Below, piece by piece: positions 56,948 through 64,000 of a stretch of DNA of 64,000 nucleotides. This DNA comes from Turnera subulata. Lineage: Eukaryota > Streptophyta > Magnoliopsida > Malpighiales > Passifloraceae. Position 1 is the first letter of the stretch; every line of letters begins with the position of its first letter. Position numbers and translations under genes: made by a program. The stretch lies in contig JAKUCV010007760.1 of assembly GCA_028386065.3 (NCBI GenBank), positions 1 through 64,000 of the forward strand, read 5' to 3'. A model generated the notes under the pieces. The model was not told the origin of the DNA. It was given only the letters and a program-made list of their open reading frames with translations, and searched no databases.

Positions 56948-59761
56948 AATTTCAGTTTAAGGTTTGAGAAGGAACACTCCATAGAATAAATAGTCTTTGA
57001 TACATATTTTTGTTGTTAGCTATAAGAGTTTTTAGCTGTAAGAGTTTATTTGTTAATGGGACATTGCAAAGTTTTTGCTTTGAACCTCATTGCAAAGTTT
57101 TTGTTGAGATCACTTTATAACAGAAAGAATATATAATTGCAAATTGCATAAGTAGAAATATTGAGTGACCTAACGGGTCAAACGGTCTAATCTCTACAGC
57201 TAGAATGTGAAACTGGGACAACAAACTGACAAGCTATGTAAGAACCAGGAAGACGAGAAACTCATTTTGTACACACCTTGACTGTGGAACAGTAGTAGTA
57301 GATAAATTACTAGCTAATTAAATAATGATCATGTTGAGAGTATTATATGGTTATTAAGACACATTTGCAATTAAATTAAGCGTACACAAACTGTCGGCAA
57401 TCGAGACTTCGGTCTCTGGGAAGCAGTCGTGCTTGTTTTTTGTTCTTTTGTATTTTATTATTTTTACTGTTTTGGTCGTTTGTATCTTTGACAATCTTGG
57501 GTTGGCATTTTAAATTTCGGATTAGGTCTTACTAATAGATGAAATATACACTGTAAAGCATTATACTTTATAGAAATTTTTGAAGACTTCCGTTGACGAC
57601 AATGTGTATCCACGGTTGGTACTTTATTTTTTTTTATATAGAATAAATTTGGGTGCCTAAAAGGTGAATGGAGGAAAACTGAAAAAAAATTAATCCCAGT
57701 TGTGGTAAAACCCCCCCCAATCACACACAATTGGTTCCCTGGCAATTTGCATGCGTATGATGCGCTAAAGTCATGCGAAAGGCGATTTCTTGGGCCATTG
57801 GTTACGTCCCTAACGTCAACGCGATTAATTTGCCTTTAAATTATGCGTCGCATCTGTAGAAAACAAGTTACATAATATGGAAAATGGAAATTCCTTTCAC
57901 TTCTCTATTTTAGAAAACAAAACAATGCACAAGGCCACTAGAAACATTAAAGTGGCAAAGTGTGATAGACAGCAAGGGCTTCGGGATAGTTAAGTAATGG
58001 TTAATTTTACAGATAGTCCCAAATTAGGGGTTTTTCTTTAATCAACCCCCTAAAACCTAGCTTTGGTGAATTTTCAATTCGTTAATCAAGGGACTACAGT
58101 AGTTTATGACTGGAAAATCGTTGGGATATATATATATGGGCTGGTTTCTGAATTCCATATCATGAGTGGGATCTATTGCGTTAATTGTCACCGGTAGCAC
58201 CCAGAAAATGTTATTGCGTTAATTACTTGAAAACTTGCCATTCTCATGGAGAAACGTATGTGCTTCAAGCTGTTGCATATATTGCTAAATATTTGTTAGC
58301 AAAAAAAGAAAAGAAAAAAATTGATGGCATATCTTCTTATTTGTGTTCAAGGTCTAGATGACATTTATAAATAACAAGTCATTTACAAATGACAATGATC
58401 ATCTTTTTCCTAACCAAAAAAAAAAAACTGGTATATTAGTAGAATTTTAAAGAATAAAAAGCTACAACAATAATCAAATTTTAGTTTCGGGAATATCAAA
58501 AACAGGAAAACGCTAAGGGGATTAGTTTTATTCTCTTCATCCTCCTGGATAAAGGAAGATTCTAACAAAATTATCTCAGCTAAAAAACGCAATCTAGGGA
58601 TGGAATTGATCCTCTCTCTAATATCGGGAAGTGGAAAACTTAGGCCTAGAAAAGAATACGCAAGATTCTATGGAAAAGTTTTGACAAGTATCAAATTCTT
58701 GCCCTACATAGCGGACAACGAATAATTTTCTGTGTACGTTCCATTTAGATTATGTGACATTGTAGATTGTGCAGGAAACCACTCCAGGTGAGGGAAAAAA
58801 ATCAGCATACAATTTATGATCAGTCTGGTTGGGATGTTGATGTCCATATATGCCTGGACGAAAAGAAGAGGCTTGAATCAATTCACCAAAGTTTGTTGGC
58901 CCTAAGGGGTTAAGTAAGAACTCAATATCTCATAATGGGCAATAATATAGAGCCCCCAATCTAGAATAATAGGCCCACCAAATTTTTTTAAAAAATCTTC
59001 GGATAAAATTTATGGTCAGTCTGCTTGAGATGTGATGTCCATAAGCCTGCACCCAACATAAGAGAATGGAAAACAAGAATTCTTTGTAACAATGACCAAC
59101 AGAGTCTTGAATCCTGATCAAAATGCAAAAAATTATGGACTTCTAACACCATAAAAATGACAGACGTTCTCTAACACCGGGCTTACATTGAAATTGGATT
59201 GGTGGAAACTGCAGCCTACAACAGTGGTTTCATTTTACGACATAGTTTAAGAGTATTTACAAGGATTGCCTACAAACAGGTTACTCGGAAAAAGGTTGAA
59301 CAAAGCGAGTGTGCAAGTGTTCATAAAGGAACAAAACCATTGTCAAGAAAAAAAAAAAAAGAAAAAACTTTATAATCCAGCATGTTTAAGCTGATGGACA
59401 TTGAAAGTTATAGAAAGCATGGAAAAAAAGAAAGAAAGACAAAAAGAGAACAACTTGCTCGTAACATAATGGGAATTGGAAAAAGCTAAAAAATAATTTA
59501 CAGGACCATAATAAGTTCCATCCCCCGAATGGAACAAAAAAGTCCTGATCGCAACTTCAATCTCCCCAAATGCAAAACTTGTAATATCTCCTTCTTCCAG
59601 TCTCTTAATCAATCAACATTTGCTTCTTCCCCATAGTCTCTTCTCCTCCTCCTTGTACCTAACCCAATAGAAACTTTTGGATCGATTGTGAATTGAACCA
59701 AAAAAAAAAAACAATCATCACAATCCACAATGACAACAAACTGCATTGCATTTATTCTTCA
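56948..59761. other. Intergenic region; 3' UTR of the RDUF gene at its right end
   Basis: AT-rich DNA without a supported gene. A 16-bp sequence, CATTGCAAAGTTTTTG, occurs twice (57062-57077 and 57088-57103) around a 10-bp filler. The last few hundred bases are the likely 3' UTR of the RDUF gene. Confidence 0.45.
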
Positions 59762-61156
59762 TCATCTCCCTCTCCCGACACCTTCAAACTCCATAACACC
59801 CCAAGGCCTTGTTCTACTTGAAGAAGAAGGTGAAGAAGTAAGTGGAAGAGAAGCAGAAGCAGGAGCAGTAGCAGAGCTATTACTCCTGGAAATCCTCGAA
59901 CCAGACCTCCCACCAACCCCACCAAAACAAGCAAACCAATGCCTTAATACCCGACCCAATCGAAACCCACCACTACCATTACTCCCATTACCATTTCCAC
60001 CATTATTACTCCCATCAAGACCGTGTCTTGCTCTCCCCAGTCTAGCCCTCCACGGCGCCCTCCCGCTCAAACCATCCCCTCTTCGATTACTACCAAACCC
60101 ACCATCCATTTCTGTGTAGACCAAAGGTCTCTCCCCTCTCCTCGCCCCTGAAAACCTCCCCACCGCATACCCTCCTCCCGGCAACCTCCATATCGTCAGC
60201 CCCACCGCATCCTCCTGATCCCCGTTACCCCGCCGGCTACTGCCCTCAGCGTCCAACCCCCGCGGCTGCCCAGCTAGATCGTCACCCTCAACGCCGCCAA
60301 CCTCGTTATCGCCGTCGTCCGCCGCGCCGGGCAGCTCGTGCCGGCAGACGGGGCAAGAGTTCCGGAGGGAGAGCCACGGGATCAGGCAGTCTGGGTGGTA
60401 GATGTGCTTGCATGGCATCTCCGTGGCCTCCCCTTCCAACTCGAAAGCCTCCTTGCACACCGCGCAGTGCTCCTCCGACCCCACGTGCCCCTCCCCTATC
60501 ACCACCGTCGGCAGCGACTCGATCGCCGACTTCGACGCCGGAGGGTGCGGGTTCTCGTACCGCCCGAAGCTGTCCCCCAATCCGGGCCCGTTGAATTCGA
60601 TCTGCGACAACTGATCCAACAGCCGCTCGAACCCGGATCCGAGCAGGAACTCCGACATCCTCGGCGGTAAAGGCCTCAGCCCCGTCCCTCCACCGTCGTC
60701 GTAGTACAATTCAAACCCACCTCCACCTCCACCTCCACCTCCACCTCCTCCACCGCCGTTGACAGCGCCGGCCTCCCTCTCCCCCCCACGGAGGACAATG
60801 ACCGGATTCATCGGTGAGCGGTCTCCTCTCCGGTGATGAGCGCTGCTCCTCCGGCTCCTCATCCGCCCAGACCGCCCAGAAGAAGCGCCGTGATCACTGG
60901 ACCCACCCCCGATCATGAACACGGATCGGGAAGGAGGGAACATGCTGCGGCGGTTGTGGTGGCTGCGGTGGTGGTGGGAGGCGGGGAGGATGAAATTGGG
61001 CGGGATTTCGGATTCCTCGAGGAAGCCGCTGGAGCATTCGGGGCAGACGACGGAGGAGGAGGAATCGGAGTCGTCGGAGGAATCGCTGTCCCATCGCCGA
61101 AGGCGGATGAAACGGTTACATTCGTAGCACCAATACGACGACCAAAGCGAGTCCAT
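59762..61156 (-). CDS. RDUF: RING-H2 E3 ubiquitin ligase with DUF1117 (RDUF-type)
   Basis: An intronless gene for a 464-residue ligase. Domain order: an N-terminal zinc ribbon (WCYEC, with C10, C13, C38 and C41), a disordered Ser/Arg/Gly linker with a run of 14 glycines (residues 134-147), a RING-H2 finger (C231, C234, C249, H251, H254, C257, C268, C271), then the DUF1117 region (about 317-430) starting at [16 protein letters not shown]. This is the layout of Arabidopsis RDUF1/RDUF2, cytosolic ligases that promote abscisic-acid-dependent drought responses. Compared with those it is longer, mainly through the glycine tract and the acidic stretch after the RING. The glycine run is coded by a GGT/GGA/GGC tract and is likely length-variable. 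A 100-bp purine-rich tract on the plus strand (61319-61418) gives a CT-rich leader to the mRNA. Confidence 0.93.
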   Translation of the reverse strand: MDSLWSSYWCYECNRFIRLRRWDSDSSDDSDSSSSVVCPECSSGFLEESEIPPNFILPASHHHRSHHNRRSMFPPSRSVFMIGGGSSDHGASSGRSGRMRSRRSSAHHRRGDRSPMNPVIVLRGGEREAGAVNGGGGGGGGGGGGGGFELYYDDGGGTGLRPLPPRMSEFLLGSGFERLLDQLSQIEFNGPGLGDSFGRYENPHPPASKSAIESLPTVVIGEGHVGSEEHCAVCKEAFELEGEATEMPCKHIYHPDCLIPWLSLRNSCPVCRHELPGAADDGDNEVGGVEGDDLAGQPRGLDAEGSSRRGNGDQEDAVGLTIWRLPGGGYAVGRFSGARRGERPLVYTEMDGGFGSNRRGDGLSGRAPWRARLGRARHGLDGSNNGGNGNGSNGSGGFRLGRVLRHWFACFGGVGGRSGSRISRSNSSATAPASASLPLTSSPSSSSRTRPWGVMEFEGVGRGR

Positions 61157-61318
61157 TTTTGTTGGGAAAATTCAGACAAAATAAAAATCTTAAGACAGTT
61201 TTTTTTCAGTTGTCTTATTTTTTTCAGTTTTTTTGGTGTTTTGTTTTTTCCGTTTGTGGAAAGGAAAAGAAATGTGAAATGGATTCGTTGTTTTGTTGGT
61301 GGTGGGTAGACGTTATAG

Positions 61319-61418
61319 GGAGAGGGGGTGGTGGAGGGAGGGAAGGAAGGAAGGAGGGAGGGAGGGATGGAGAGAGAGAAGGGGGGGAGAGAAGGAGGCG
61401 ATCAAGGAGGAAGGGCCA
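61319..61418. repeat. Polypurine tract with GGAA/GGGA units upstream of RDUF
   Basis: About 100 bp of almost only G and A on the plus strand, including 'ggaaggaaggaaggagggag'. Read in the RDUF direction it is a CT-rich tract about 160-260 bp before the start codon, as often found in plant 5' leaders and core promoters. Confidence 0.7.
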
Positions 61419-63095
61419 AGGGAGAGGTATTAACGGCGAGACCGTGTGGGTGTTTGGCTTGCGTCCCCAGAACGCGACACGTGGTGATGGGAGGTGAACG
61501 GCGTTTGGCGGGGAAGAGAGAGACTCTTGCTTTGCTTTGCTTTAATACTGTTTTTTTCTTTTTTCTTTGTAATATTTTTTTTTTAAAAAAACACTGGATT
61601 TGTGGGGGAGCATTTAAAGATTCTTTTGTTTTGTTTGGTTCCCCAATTTGGAAGGATGGACGCACCGTTTTGCTTTTGGTTCCTTGCGTTTTGGAAGTTA
61701 CGATGCTTTTGGGGGATGTAATTAAAGGACTTCAAACTTAAAATGTTACTTTATTTCATTATTTTTTTTCCCTTCTTGGCTACCCGAATCAAAGCATTTA
61801 ATATTTTCTTCTGATTTTTTGAACTGAGATTGGGGGATTTTAGTATTAACTTTTATGATTATGCCATATGATTTCCATATCTCGACAAGATTTTACGTTT
61901 CTAATGTTTAGAATCATAATATTTAATTCATCAGGTTTGGATTTTCAAATCATCTTCAATGCCCTGCCCAGTACTGTATTACAGTTGAAAGATGAGAAGA
62001 TTGGTAAAATTGGTAAACTGGAGAATATGTTAAAGAAAGATTTTTCTTGATTCTTGATTACGGAATCATTGCCTTGAATGATGTTTTGATTTGGTTTAAA
62101 TCAATTAGTTCCAATTCTAAGGTAGCAGCCTTTATGCATTGTGAGTTGTGAAGAAGCGAACACAAGTGGAAATTGCGGTAGTATAAATAACAAAGCAGGA
62201 GGTCATTTTTTTTTTTTTTTGCGTAAAATAAGGAGTTTATAGTTACATGAATCATGTATGACACTAGAGCCTAGCCCATTTGATGTCAAAACATTAAGAC
62301 AAAAGTTTGGGTATCTTATAACAACCCAAATTCATTATCCAAGGTTAAGGCTTATTTTGCTAACATTTTAAACGTAAAATTAACTTTTCAGTATATGTAA
62401 GTACATTTGACTCTTTTATCAAAAAAAAAAAAAGAGTACATTTGACTCTCCAATTTGTGAAATAACTTGATTTTGAACTTGTATACTCCGAACTCTCCAC
62501 AAAAAGGCCATAAAAGCACCTGAAAATGAATATGGATATGTAAAAGGAGTTTTGCATCAAGGGAAGTATTTTCTTTCCTAAATGTAAAAGCCAAAAACCA
62601 GTTAAAATATGGTGTTAAGGTACGTATGTATAACTTTTGTGAGCATTTCCTAAAAAAAAAAATAGAATTGTGAGCGTCATTTTTTTTATTGTTCTTATTT
62701 GATAGTTTTAAGAAAATTTTATTTTTTTTATCAAATATTAATGATAGTTGTTTTTTTTTAATAGAATATATATAGATAAAGGTGACTTCATCCATCTGTG
62801 TTGTCCGTTGTAAACTCTCTTCATACTGTAAACGACTTTATTGAAACCCTTCTGTAAATGACTATCCTTTTGCGGTGATCCATATTAAATCACGAGGGAA
62901 GCTTCCTGTCCAAACTTAAGAAGTACGATGTTTAAGGAACATTGTCATAGAGTCAAAACAAAATTATGATGAGTTAATAGGCAGTGACTGAAAAGGAACT
63001 TAATTATTGTTTATTCAGGGGAATTTTATCACAATTTTGCATCAATGAAATTCTAAACCATCATCAAGACTAAAAGTAGTACTGAAAGATCACAT
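61419..63095. other. Intergenic region between RDUF and the invertase inhibitor
   Basis: RDUF promoter DNA at the left. The rest is AT-rich with T-runs and one micro-insertion at 62415-62434. The right end should carry the 3' UTR of the invertase inhibitor. No further gene is seen. Confidence 0.45.
62415..62434 (+). mobile_element. Micro-insertion: 20 bp with A tail, 15-bp TSD
   Basis: The insert 'tttatcaaaaaaaaaaaaag' is flanked by perfect AGTACATTTGACTCT repeats at 62400-62414 and 62435-62449. Its 'tttatc(A)n' end is the same as the 3' end of the retroposon at 56321-56937. Confidence 0.75.
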
Positions 63096-63617
63096 TCACT
63101 CTAATAGCCTAATCATGGCAGCACCAATGGTAGAGATGTCATGCACAAACTGGTTGGCACTAGTAATAGTTGATTTTCCACCGAAACCATCCTCACATTC
63201 CTGGGCCGCTTCTGCCGTACCCTTCATGCCATCTTCGCCGAATTTGGGGTCACCAAGCTCCACGGCTTGGGTGGCTGAAGGGATAGTTGCTGTTAATATT
63301 GTATCATATTGGGAGGCACAATTGGTCAAGGCTTGCTTCAGCTCTGGCTTGCTTTTAAGCTGCTGTCCGATAATTTTGGCAGTTTCGGTAGCTTTGACCT
63401 TGACCACGTTAATAGTGATCAATGCTAGCCCCTTGACGTCGACGGCTTTGGAGCTTTGAGGGTCTGATTTGAGAGTAGATACACAAAGAGCGGGGTTTGG
63501 TGTTTGCTTGCATGTTTGTTGTATCAGATTATCATCACATCTCACTACGCTACTGCAATAGATGGTGAATAGAACCACATGAACAAGAAGCAAAGAAATG
63601 TTGGAAACTGATTTCAT
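63096..63617 (-). CDS. C/VIF: Invertase inhibitor (C/VIF type, PMEI-like fold)
   Basis: An intronless gene for a 173-residue secretory protein. The ATG at 63615-63617 is chosen because the longer open frame has only a TTG further upstream. A signal peptide covers about residues 1-27. The four conserved cysteines of the PMEI/invertase-inhibitor fold are C36, C45, C100 and C141. These form two disulphides, the first closing the N-terminal hairpin. The sequence GDPKFGEDG carries the Pro-Lys-Phe motif (124-126), which in tobacco CIF inserts into the invertase active site. Pectin methylesterase inhibitors lack it, so an inhibitor of cell-wall or vacuolar invertase is more likely. A TATA box lies about 120 bp upstream. 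From memory, a PMEI/invertase-inhibitor gene also lies near SDIR1 in Arabidopsis (At3g55680). Confidence 0.9.
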   Translation of the reverse strand: MKSVSNISLLLVHVVLFTIYCSSVVRCDDNLIQQTCKQTPNPALCVSTLKSDPQSSKAVDVKGLALITINVVKVKATETAKIIGQQLKSKPELKQALTNCASQYDTILTATIPSATQAVELGDPKFGEDGMKGTAEAAQECEDGFGGKSTITSANQFVHDISTIGAAMIRLLE

Positions 63618-63732
63618 GGTGGTGTAGGTTTTTTTTTCTATGGAATCAGATATAGGATCACTTTTCAAATTAGACAATGCGAGCTAGGCTTAAAGGTGTT
63701 TCGGTGGTGATTTGGTATTGCACTGCTGCTGC

Positions 63733-63741
63733 TTTTATATA
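63733..63741 (-). promoter_or_regulatory. TATA box of the invertase inhibitor gene
   Basis: On the minus strand TATATAAAA lies about 120 bp before the start codon, giving a predicted start near 63705 and a 5' UTR of about 90 nt. Confidence 0.65.
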
Positions 63742-64000
63742 CTGGCGTTTGGCTCCTTTTTGGTTTTAGTTTTTTTTTTTTATCATACACGATATTATAC
63801 CCAAATTAAACCCCCAGATTGGATATGTATATCTTGTGACTAATTTGGAAAATGAATGTATATATAATCCTCTCTTCCCAAAAAAAAGGGATAATGATTA
63901 AAATACGTTTCTCCTTTTGGTAAATAAATGATTGAAATACGTTGAGATTATCTTAGTGTATGGCCGTGCCACTCAAGGATATTAATGCTAGGAATGGAAA

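Noticed and set aside
63618..63677. N-terminal extension of the invertase inhibitor
   Set aside because: It begins with TTG, not ATG, and would put 20 polar residues before the signal peptide.

Overview
The window is nuclear DNA of a flowering plant, almost certainly a eudicot. It is AT-rich, its introns are short and plant-like, and its small gene set is plant-specific. I cannot name the species. I recognise seven protein-coding host genes and one microRNA gene, all far apart. The rest is intergenic DNA built up by transposable elements.

Layout from left to right. A long Ty3/gypsy-type LTR on the minus strand (205-2676) may be the 5' LTR of an element that runs off the left edge. A SIAMESE-related CDK inhibitor gene follows (4863-5078, +), then an hAT-like foldback element (8926-9662). 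A MIR172 hairpin lies at 11022-11159 (+). The next 20 kb contain no recognisable host gene. They hold a 5'-truncated LINE with an RNase H domain, SINEs, and a 3.56-kb solo LTR (23146-26703) nested inside an older retroposon (22942-27244). A ROTUNDIFOLIA-like/DVL peptide gene (32163-32444, +) is followed by two related Mutator-type MITEs. FKBP20-1 (39278-40568, +, five exons) and SDIR1 (41552-44838, -, eight coding exons) are convergent. A LINE with perfect 17-bp target-site duplications (47089-52949, -) has an intact ORF1 with an RRM and a broken ORF2. Last come a PCS1-like aspartic protease (53529-54848, -), a second retroposon (56321-56937, -), an RDUF-type RING-H2 E3 ligase (59762-61156, -) and an invertase inhibitor of the C/VIF type (63096-63617, -).

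The host genes do not form an operon or pathway, but their order is informative. From memory, the Arabidopsis segment At3g55512-At3g55530 carries MIR172D, an RTFL gene, FKBP20-1 and SDIR1 in that order, and its paralogous segment near At5g59505-At5g59550 carries MIR172E, an RTFL gene and RDUF2. This window holds members of both sets in one interval, as expected of the ancestral block before Arabidopsis duplicated and lost genes. Functional themes known for these families are ABA and drought signalling (SDIR1, RDUF), growth and phase control (MIR172, RTFL, SMR), and secretory-pathway or apoplastic proteins (PCS1, C/VIF).

The most unusual sequence signals are six minute poly(A)-tailed insertions, each only 13-32 bp long and flanked by 12-18-bp direct repeats; the nested retroposon whose reading frame is continuous once the LTR is ignored; and the LINE that combines a perfect target-site duplication with a disabled ORF2. 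I see no CRISPR array, rRNA, genuine tRNA gene, virus or toxin gene.
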